Source: an endosymbiont of unidentified scaly snail isolate Monju (GTDB taxonomy: Bacteria; Pseudomonadota; Gammaproteobacteria; Chromatiales; Chromatiaceae). Taken from it: a stretch of DNA of 64,000 nucleotides. The notes under the pieces are model-generated. The model saw only the letters and a program-made list of their open reading frames with translations. It had not been told where the DNA came from and searched no databases. Below are positions 55,741 to 64,000 of this stretch, piece by piece. Each line of letters starts with the position of its first letter. The stretch's first letter is position 1. Both the position numbers and the translations under genes were made by a program. The stretch is taken from positions 1,550,001-1,614,000 of the forward strand of contig NZ_AP012978.1 of the NCBI RefSeq assembly GCF_000801295.1. Direction: 5' to 3'.

Positions 55741-56750
55741 CAGTCCCCGGCCACCGTCGCGCCCTCGCCTGGCGCGTGCCAGCCCGCCTCGTCACCGTCC
55801 ATCTCGAGGATGTGGTAGGCGCGCCCGCCACCGCTCTCGAAGAAGGTGCGCGAGAGCATCTCGGCCATCACCCCGGTGGTGAGCATCTGGATGGACATCA
55901 TCAGCAGCAGCACCGAGACGATCAGTAACGGCCGCCCGGCGATGGACTCGCCGAGCACGAACTTGACGAAGCCCAGCCAGGTCATGCCGGCACCGCCCAG
56001 GGCAGCGAAGGCCAGGCCGATAGAACCGAAGAAGTGCCCCGGGCGCGCGCGGAAGCGCAGGAAGAAGAACACCGTGAGCAGGTCCACGATCACCCGAAAA
56101 GTACGCGACAGGCCGTACTTGGAACTGCCGAACTGCCGCGCATGGTGGGTGACCACCGTCTCGCCGATGCGCCGTGGCGAGGTCACGCCCGCCACCCACA
56201 CCGGGATGAAACGATGCATCTCGCCGAACAGCTTGACCCGCTTGATCACCTCGGCGCGATACACCTTGAGGCTGCAACCATAGTCGTGCAGATCGACTCC
56301 GGTCACGCGTGCGATCAAGCGGTTGGCCACCCGCGAGAAGAACTTGCGCACCTCGTCGTCATGGCGTTCGCGGCGCCAGCCCTGCAACAGGTCGAGATCA
56401 CGCTCGTGCAGCTCCTCGAGCATGCGCGGGATATCCGCCGGGTCGTTCTGCAGATCGCCATCGAGGGTGGCGATGTAGCGCCCCCGCGCGGCATTGATAC
56501 CGGCCTGCATGGCGGCGGTCTGGCCGAAGTTGCGCCGCATGCGGATGATGCGCACATGATCGCCGTATTGCTGCTGCGCCTCGCGCAGGCGTTCGACGGT
56601 GCGATCGGCACTGCCATCGTCCACACAGATCAGTTCCCAGGGACCGGGATAATCGGCCAGTCCCTCGTGCACCCGCGCCACCAGCGGCAGGACGTTGTCC
56701 TCTTCGTGGTAAAGCGGGATCACCACCGAAAGCGAATCGTTCTCTTGCAT
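55740..56750 (-). CDS. GT2-family polyprenyl-phosphate sugar synthase
   Basis: Makes a polyprenyl-phosphate-linked sugar from a nucleotide sugar (ArnC/DPM1-type). The 336-residue protein begins MQENDSLSVVIPLYHEEDNV, has ICVDDGSADRT, IRMRRNFGQTAAMQAGINAA, the DxD-type TLDGDLQNDPADIPRMLEEL and GWRRERHDD, and two C-terminal membrane helices (FFGSIGLAFAALGGAGMTWL, LLIVSVLLLMMSIQMLTTGV). ATG 56750 was chosen; a TTG upstream gives 12 more residues that are less likely. First gene of the envelope run; it overlaps the next gene by one base. A terminator for pnp lies just upstream. Confidence 0.92.
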   Translation of the reverse strand: MQENDSLSVVIPLYHEEDNVLPLVARVHEGLADYPGPWELICVDDGSADRTVERLREAQQQYGDHVRIIRMRRNFGQTAAMQAGINAARGRYIATLDGDLQNDPADIPRMLEELHERDLDLLQGWRRERHDDEVRKFFSRVANRLIARVTGVDLHDYGCSLKVYRAEVIKRVKLFGEMHRFIPVWVAGVTSPRRIGETVVTHHARQFGSSKYGLSRTFRVIVDLLTVFFFLRFRARPGHFFGSIGLAFAALGGAGMTWLGFVKFVLGESIAGRPLLIVSVLLLMMSIQMLTTGVMAEMLSRTFFESGGGRAYHILEMDGDEAGWHAPGEGATVAGD

Positions 56751-56784
56751 GGCTACCTGGTCCAACAGCGACTGTGGAAAACGC

Positions 56785-56805
56785 AAAAAGGGGCCGCCAG
56801 GCCCC
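56785..56805 (-). terminator. rho-independent terminator of the pnp operon
   Basis: On the minus strand GGGGCC-TGGC-GGCCCC is followed by TTTTTG, a 6-bp GC stem with U-tract, 22 bases after the pnp stop. Confidence 0.93.
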
Positions 56806-56827
56806 TTCTTGCGGCGCGGCGGGGGGT

Positions 56828-58924
<2,097 letters not shown>

Positions 58925-58958
58925 GTGGAAATCCTCAACCTTGCTGTGATGCCGCGGA

Positions 58959-59228
58959 TCAGCGGCGTAGTCCCAGTCGCTTGATCAGGTCGCGGTAGGC
59001 TTCCACGTCCTTCGACTTGAGGTAGTCCAGCAGCTTGCGGCGCTGGTTGACCAGGCGCACCAGACCCTGACGGGAGTGGTGGTCCTTCTTGTGCTGCTGG
59101 AAGTGGGGGGTGAGATCCGCGATGCGCGCGGTCAGCAGCGCGACCTGCACCTCGGTGGAACCCGTGTCGTTGGGGCCCTTGCCATATTCCGCGATGATCG
59201 CGGCCTTCTGTTCTGCACTCATTGCCAT
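58959..59228 (-). CDS. rpsO: 30S ribosomal protein S15
   Basis: Primary 16S rRNA binder, 89 residues. Contains [60 protein letters not shown] and [10 protein letters not shown], as in E. coli S15. Lies between truB and pnp, the standard place; S15 represses its own mRNA in E. coli, which the sequence here does not reveal. Confidence 0.98.
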   Translation of the reverse strand: MAMSAEQKAAIIAEYGKGPNDTGSTEVQVALLTARIADLTPHFQQHKKDHHSRQGLVRLVNQRRKLLDYLKSKDVEAYRDLIKRLGLRR

Positions 59229-59325
59229 GACATGTCTCCTGTCATCGATGGCCTTGCGGAAGACGGTGTCTTCAGGGGGTCCCCGACAATGACTTCAGGC
59301 GACCCCGGCCGTTTAACGAAATGAA

Positions 59326-59346
59326 GGAATCCGTCGGACGGATTCC
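59326..59346. promoter_or_regulatory. inverted repeat in the truB-rpsO gap
   Basis: GGAATCCGTC and GACGGATTCC flank a single base, a 10-bp dyad about 98 bases before the rpsO start in the 157-bp truB-rpsO gap. It could be a terminator/attenuator stem, an rpsO leader structure or an operator; no T-run follows on the minus strand. Confidence 0.4.
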
Positions 59347-59385
59347 CGTGAAAGTGCGGCATTTTGCCGTAAAGCCCGTGAAAAG

Positions 59386-60309
59386 TCAGCCGCTGCCGGT
59401 CAGCAGCCTTTTCGGCGCGATGCGCCCGTCGTCCTGCACCTGGCCGACGCCGATGAAGCGGTCCGGCTCCTCGTAGAGGCGCACCCAACCCTCGGTGGGC
59501 GCGCGCGGCACCACCACCGGCTGGCCCATCTTGAGGTAATAGCTGGCATCGGCGTTCAGGTGCACCGCCGGCCAATCACCAAGCGCGGTGTCCACCGGCA
59601 GCAGCAGGGCATCCAGTGCGGCGTTGCCCTCGGCCGCGGCCTGTTCGATCTGTTCCATGCTCACCATGGGATGTCCGGCATAGGGCCCCACCCCGCTGCG
59701 CCGCAGCGCCACCACGTGCGCGCCACAGCCCAGCGCCTCACCGATGTCCTCGGCCAGGGTGCGTACATAGGTGCCCTTGGAACAGTGCACGTACAGGTCG
59801 AATTCCTCTCCCTCGATATCGCCGAGGCGCATGGCATGGATGGTGATCTCGCGCGGCTTGCGCTCCGCCTCGATACCCTCGCGCGCCAGCTTGTACAGGC
59901 GCTCGCCCTTGTGCTTGATCGCCGAGTACATGGGCGGCACCTGCGAGATCACACCGGTGAACTGCGGCAGCACCGCCTCGATCTGCTCACGCCCGATACC
60001 CTCCACCGGGCGCCGCTCCAGCACCTCGCCTTCGGCATCGCCGGTGGTCGTCGTCTCGCCCAGGCGTACCCGCACCTCGTAGTGCTTGTCCGCGTCCAGC
60101 AGGAAGGCCGACAGGCGGGTAGCAATGCCGAAGCACAGCGGCAACAGCCCCGAGGCGAGCGGGTCCAGGCTGCCGGTATGCCCTGCCTTCTGCGCGTGGA
60201 ACAGGTGCTTGACCCGTTGCAGGGCATCGTTGGACGAGATGCCCACCGGCTTGTCGAGCAACAGGATGCCGTTTACCGCACGGCCGCGCGGACGCCTGCG
60301 TCGTCCCAT
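59386..60309 (-). CDS. truB: tRNA pseudouridine synthase B (psi55)
   Basis: Forms pseudouridine 55 in the T loop of all tRNAs. The 307-residue protein has NGILLLDKPVGISSNDALQR, the catalytic Asp loop KAGHTGSLDPLASGLLPLCF, PVEGIGREQIEAVLPQFTG, PPMYSAIKHKGERLYKLARE, HCSKGTYVRTLAEDIGEALG and a C-terminal PUA-like segment. Starts 4 bases after the rbfA stop. Confidence 0.97.
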   Translation of the reverse strand: MGRRRRPRGRAVNGILLLDKPVGISSNDALQRVKHLFHAQKAGHTGSLDPLASGLLPLCFGIATRLSAFLLDADKHYEVRVRLGETTTTGDAEGEVLERRPVEGIGREQIEAVLPQFTGVISQVPPMYSAIKHKGERLYKLAREGIEAERKPREITIHAMRLGDIEGEEFDLYVHCSKGTYVRTLAEDIGEALGCGAHVVALRRSGVGPYAGHPMVSMEQIEQAAAEGNAALDALLLPVDTALGDWPAVHLNADASYYLKMGQPVVVPRAPTEGWVRLYEEPDRFIGVGQVQDDGRIAPKRLLTGSG

Positions 60310-60312
60310 GGC

Positions 60313-60708
60313 TCAGTCCTCTTCGTTGTCTTCCGGGCCGTCCGCGTCCCGGTCGCTGCTGGAGGCCACCGCCTGCTCGATCAGAGAGGACAGGCGCATG
60401 CCGCGCTCCAGCGAATGGTCATATACGAAATGCAAGGCGGGAATGGTGCGCAGAATGACCCGCCCACCCAGCTGCTTGCGCAGAAAGCCGGCCGCCTTGT
60501 TGAGTGCCTGCTCGGTCTTGCGCACCTGATTGCGGTCGAGCACCGTGAAGTACACCTTGGCGTGCGCCAGATCGCGCGTCACCCGCACCTCTTGCACAGT
60601 GACCTGGTTGAGGCGCGGATCGCGCACCTCGTCACGCAGGATCAGCGCCAGCTCGCGATGCAACTCGGCGCCAACCCGTTCCTCCCGGCCGAACTCCCGT
60701 CTCGCCAT
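60313..60708 (-). CDS. rbfA: 30S ribosome-binding factor RbfA
   Basis: Assembly factor for the 16S rRNA 5' domain, needed in the cold. The 131-residue protein begins MARREFGREERVGAELHREL, has ALILRDEVRDPRLNQVTVQE, VTRDLAHAKVYFTVLD, FLRKQLGGRVILRTIPALHF and YDHSLERGMRLSSLI, with an acidic C terminus (SSSDRDADGPEDNEED). The ATG 60708 was preferred to a longer frame that extends 19 codons into infB. Confidence 0.96.
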   Translation of the reverse strand: MARREFGREERVGAELHRELALILRDEVRDPRLNQVTVQEVRVTRDLAHAKVYFTVLDRNQVRKTEQALNKAAGFLRKQLGGRVILRTIPALHFVYDHSLERGMRLSSLIEQAVASSSDRDADGPEDNEED

Positions 60709-60715
60709 CGTCGTC

Positions 60716-63280
60716 TCAGATCTCGCGCGCCACTTCGTAGCGCTCGTAGACCTCGATATGGTCACCCACCTTGACGTCGTTGTAGTTCTTCACGCCGATG
60801 CCACACTCCATGCCGGCCTTGACCTCGTTGACGTCGTCCTTGAAGCGGCGCAGCGATTCGAGCTCGCCCTCGTAGATGACCACGTTGTCGCGCAGCACGC
60901 GGATGGGGTTGTGGCGCTTGACCACGCCCTCGAGCACGATACAGCCGGCGATCGCACCCAGCTTCGACGAACGGAACACGTCGCGCACCTCGGCCAGGCC
61001 GATGATCTCTTCCTTGATCTCGGGCTTGAGCAGGCCGGCGACCGCCTTCTTCACGTCGTCGATCACCTCGTAGATGATGCTGTAGTAGCGCAGGTCGATA
61101 CCGTGCTCCTCGATCACCCGGCGGGCCGCGGCATCGGCACGTACGTTGAAGCCGATGATGGCCGCACCCGAAGTAAGCGCCAGGTTGGCATCCGACTCGT
61201 TGATGCCGCCGACGCCCGCGGCGACGATCTTCACCTTGGCCTCGTCGGCCTGGATCTTCTGCAGCGACTCCTTGAGCGCCTCGACCGAGCCCTGGACATC
61301 GGCCTTGATGATGAGGTTCACGTAGGCGACCTCGCCCTCGGCCATGCGCGTGAACATCTGCTCGAGCTTGGCGGCCTTCTGCTCGGCCAGGCGACCCTCG
61401 CGCTGACGCTCGCGACGCAGCTCGGCCACCTCGCGCGCCTTCTTCTCGTCGGCGACCACCACCAGGTCGTCACCGGCATGCGGCGCGCCCGAGAGGCCCA
61501 ACACCTGTACCGGGATGGAGGGCCCGGCCTCCTTTACCTTCTGGCCGTTCTCGTCGAACATGGCCCGCACCCGACCGTACTCGGTGCCGGAGACGATGGG
61601 ATCGTCCTGCTTCAGCGTGCCGGACTGCACCAGCACCGTGGCCACCGGCCCCTTGCCCTTGTCCAGGCTGGACTCGACGATGATGCCCTTGGCAGGGCCA
61701 TCGGCCACCACCTTGAGTTCCAGCAGCTCGGCCTGCAGCAGGATGGCCTCGAGCAATTGCTCGACGCCCTCGCCGGTGTGCGCCGAGACCGGGATGAACT
61801 GGGTGTCACCACCCCAATCCTCGGGTACCACTTCTTCAGCCACCAGTTCCTGCATCACGCGGTCGGGATTGGCCTCGGGCTTGTCGATCTTGTTGATCGC
61901 CACCACCAGCGGCACGCCGGCGGCGCGCGCGTGCTGGATAGCCTCCTTGGTCTGCGGCATCACCCCGTCATCGGCAGCCACCACCAGCACGATGATATCG
62001 GTGGCCTTGGCACCGCGCGCACGCATCGCCGAGAAGGCGGCGTGTCCCGGCGTATCGAGAAAGGTGATCATGCCGTGATCGGTGTTCACGTGGTAGGCGC
62101 CGATGTGCTGGGTGATGCCCCCGGCCTCGCCTGCCGCCACGCGGCTCTTGCGAATGTAGTCGAGCAGGGAGGTCTTGCCGTGGTCGACATGCCCCATGAT
62201 GGTGACCACCGGTGCACGCGGCACCCGTTCACCCTGCTGCAGCTCTTCTTCGAGCGCGGCCAGCACCTCTTCCTCGGCGTCCTTGACCTTCTCCTCGACC
62301 GCGGCATGGCCCATCTCTTCGACCACCAGCATGGCGGTCTCCTGGTCGAGCGGCTGATTGATGGTAACCATCATGCCCATGCCCATGAGCGTCTTGATCA
62401 CCTCCGAGGCCTTGACCGCCATGCGCTGGGCCAGGTCGCCCACGGTGATGGTCTCGGGGACCTCGATGGTGAGCAACTTGCGCTCCACCGGCTTCTGGAA
62501 GCCGTGCTGCTGATCTTCGGTCTCGGCCAGACGGCGCGCACGCTTGCTGCCCTTGGGCCGCTTGCCGCGCTTGTCGTCGGACACATGCAACTCGCGGCGC
62601 CGACCGGCACCCCGCTTGGCCCGATCTTCACCGTCACGCGAAGGCGCGGCGCGCATGCGCTTGGGTTTTTTCGGCTCCTCGGCCGGTGCCGGTGCCGGCT
62701 TGGACTCTGCCGGTGCGGCAGCGGCCTCTTCCTGCTGCTTGCGCGCGGCCTCCTCGGCGGCCTTCTTCGCCTCTTCGGCGCGCTTGCGCTCTTCCTCTTC
62801 CTGCCGGCGCTTCTCTTCCAGCGCCTTGCGGCGGGCCTCTTCCTGCGCGGCGAGCTCCTCGCGCTGCCGACGCTGCTCCTCGAGCGCGCGCTGGGCCTCT
62901 TCCATCTCACGCAGGGCGCGCTCCTTCTCGCTCTCGACCTGCGCGGCATCCTTTCGGATCACGCGCTTGCGCCGCACCTCGACCGCCACGGTCTTGGGCG
63001 CGGCGCGGGTCGCACGGGCGGCACGTCCGCCACTGGCCGGCACCTTGAGCTCGGTGGTGGTGCGGCGCTTGAGCGTCACCTTCTTGGTCGACTCCGCGGG
63101 CTTCTTGTCGGTCTTGCCGTGACTGCGCCGCAGGTGGTTGAGCAACGCGACCTTTTCCTGCTCGGTGATCACATCGTCGCCCGACTGCTTGGCCACGCCC
63201 GCATCGTTCAACTGCTTGAGCAGGCGATCAACCGGGATGCCTACATCCGAGGCCAGTTGATTGACGGTTACTTCACTCAT
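60716..63280 (-). CDS. infB: translation initiation factor IF-2
   Basis: GTPase that brings fMet-tRNA to the 30S subunit. The 854-residue protein has an IF2 N-terminal domain ([20 protein letters not shown]), a long charged Glu/Arg/Lys/Ala coiled-coil linker (about residues 115-205), then the G domain: G1 [18 protein letters not shown]3 [16 protein letters not shown]4 [16 protein letters not shown], then domains II, III ([20 protein letters not shown]) and C-terminal C1/C2 ending RYEVAREI. The start is 12 bases after the nusA stop. Confidence 0.98.
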   Translation of the reverse strand: MSEVTVNQLASDVGIPVDRLLKQLNDAGVAKQSGDDVITEQEKVALLNHLRRSHGKTDKKPAESTKKVTLKRRTTTELKVPASGGRAARATRAAPKTVAVEVRRKRVIRKDAAQVESEKERALREMEEAQRALEEQRRQREELAAQEEARRKALEEKRRQEEEERKRAEEAKKAAEEAARKQQEEAAAAPAESKPAPAPAEEPKKPKRMRAAPSRDGEDRAKRGAGRRRELHVSDDKRGKRPKGSKRARRLAETEDQQHGFQKPVERKLLTIEVPETITVGDLAQRMAVKASEVIKTLMGMGMMVTINQPLDQETAMLVVEEMGHAAVEEKVKDAEEEVLAALEEELQQGERVPRAPVVTIMGHVDHGKTSLLDYIRKSRVAAGEAGGITQHIGAYHVNTDHGMITFLDTPGHAAFSAMRARGAKATDIIVLVVAADDGVMPQTKEAIQHARAAGVPLVVAINKIDKPEANPDRVMQELVAEEVVPEDWGGDTQFIPVSAHTGEGVEQLLEAILLQAELLELKVVADGPAKGIIVESSLDKGKGPVATVLVQSGTLKQDDPIVSGTEYGRVRAMFDENGQKVKEAGPSIPVQVLGLSGAPHAGDDLVVVADEKKAREVAELRRERQREGRLAEQKAAKLEQMFTRMAEGEVAYVNLIIKADVQGSVEALKESLQKIQADEAKVKIVAAGVGGINESDANLALTSGAAIIGFNVRADAAARRVIEEHGIDLRYYSIIYEVIDDVKKAVAGLLKPEIKEEIIGLAEVRDVFRSSKLGAIAGCIVLEGVVKRHNPIRVLRDNVVIYEGELESLRRFKDDVNEVKAGMECGIGVKNYNDVKVGDHIEVYERYEVAREI

Positions 63281-63292
63281 GCCTACTCCTCA

Positions 63293-64000
63293 TCACTTTT
63301 CTTCTTCGGCGAACCAGGGGGCCCGCGCGGTCATGATCAGCTCGCCTGCACGCTGCTCGTCCATACCCTCGATCTCCATCAGGTCGTCGGTGGCGCACTC
63401 GGCCAGATCTTCCATGGTGACCACACCGCGCGCCGCAAGCTGGTGCGCAAGCGCCTCGTCCATGCCTTCCATGTTCAGCAGGTCCTCGGCCGGCGGGGTG
63501 TCGCCCAGCTGTTCTTCCTGAGCGATTGCGCGAGTGAGCAGGGCGTCGTTGGCGCGATTGCGCAGTTCCTCGACGATCCCCTCGTCGAACTCCTCGATGG
63601 CCAGCAGTTCCGCCTCGTCCACGTAGGCGATCTCCTCGACCGAGGTAAATCCCTCCTGGACCAGGATAGCGGCGACCTCTTCATCGACATCCAGTTCTTT
63701 CATGAAGCGCCGGATGAACTCCTGAGCCTCGGCCTCGCTCTTCTCCTGCGCCTGCTCCTCGCTCATCACGTTGAGCTCCCAGCCGGTGAGCTGACTGGCC
63801 AGACGCACGTTCTGTCCGCCACGACCGATGGCCTGCGAGAGGTTCTCCTCACGCACCGCGATATCCATCGCGTGCTTGTCCTCGTCCACCACGATGGACA
63901 CCACGTCGGCCGGCGACATGGCATTGATGACGAACTGCGCAGGGTTGTCGTCCCACACGATGATGTCCACCCGCTCGCCGCCCAGCTCGTTGGACACGGC
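63293..64000 (-). CDS. nusA: transcription elongation factor NusA (N-terminal part off window)
   Basis: Transcription pausing, termination and antitermination factor. About 235 C-terminal residues are present: the end of the first KH domain ([40 protein letters not shown]), the second KH ([20 protein letters not shown]), then two acidic repeats ([38 protein letters not shown]) typical of gammaproteobacterial NusA. The N-terminal, S1 and start of KH1 regions lie beyond the right edge. Confidence 0.96.
   Translation of the reverse strand, partial: AVSNELGGERVDIIVWDDNPAQFVINAMSPADVVSIVVDEDKHAMDIAVREENLSQAIGRGGQNVRLASQLTGWELNVMSEEQAQEKSEAEAQEFIRRFMKELDVDEEVAAILVQEGFTSVEEIAYVDEAELLAIEEFDEGIVEELRNRANDALLTRAIAQEEQLGDTPPAEDLLNMEGMDEALAHQLAARGVVTMEDLAECATDDLMEIEGMDEQRAGELIMTARAPWFAEEEK

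Overview
The window is GC-rich gammaproteobacterial chromosome. The nusA-infB-rbfA-truB-rpsO-pnp order, panB-panC next to folK-pcnB, an RF2 gene with the classical +1 frameshift, lptFG, holC next to pepA and the FixL/FixJ-type pair all fit Gammaproteobacteria. A triplet of DUF2173-type genes, which I know mainly from sulfur-oxidising Chromatiales-like bacteria, points weakly to that group (inference). I found no rRNA or tRNA genes and no CRISPR array.

Left part (1-21.6 kb), mostly housekeeping: a minus-strand run pcnB-folK-panB-panC-MscS-type channel; a minus-strand run of three DUF2173-type genes, the first with its 3' end rewritten by a 175-bp MITE-like palindrome; a plus-strand manC (GDP-mannose synthesis) with a 7-bp tandem repeat in its interdomain linker; galE with a one-base frameshift; then a PqiA-like gene, tilS, accA, lysS and prfB on the minus strand; and on the plus strand a DUF2238 membrane protein and an AddB-like/AddA-like helicase-nuclease pair.

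Accessory region (21.9-28.6 kb): pdxH is followed by a patch of lower GC. From left to right it holds an IS3 orfA remnant, two decayed C-terminal pieces of polymorphic-toxin proteins with small partner genes (one a YidD-like protein, one a membrane protein that may be an immunity factor), a 361-bp second copy of the 3' half of pdxH, then a small integron: two minus-strand cassettes with attC-like sites, an attI-like region and a divergent, decayed integron integrase. A 55-bp tandem array closes the region.

Right-centre (28.7-46.5 kb): recX-recA, a damaged thpR, pncC/cinA, a cupin, mutS, pgm, a fumarylacetoacetate-hydrolase-family gene whose start codon is disrupted by seven copies of an 11-bp repeat, ppsR, glcD and glcE (both damaged, with no glcF), a dihydrolipoamide-dehydrogenase-like flavoprotein, a FixL/FixJ-like two-component system, and PilZ and RDD proteins.

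Right part (46.5-64 kb): lptG/lptF (LPS export), pepA, holC, a minus-strand envelope-glycolipid cluster (GT2, ArnT-like GT, PAP2, GT39, PAP2), then the pnp-rpsO-truB-rbfA-infB-nusA translation/RNA operon running off the right edge.

Three themes recur. First, a REP-like palindrome family (GTAGGAG head, CGAA tail, stems varying with compensation) is scattered between genes. Second, short tandem repeats sit where copy-number change would alter a protein (manC, the FAH gene, a PAP2 poly-G tract). Third, several otherwise conserved genes carry one lesion each (galE, thpR, glcD, glcE, a cassette gene). These lesions may be real decay or assembly/sequencing errors; the sequence alone cannot separate the two.
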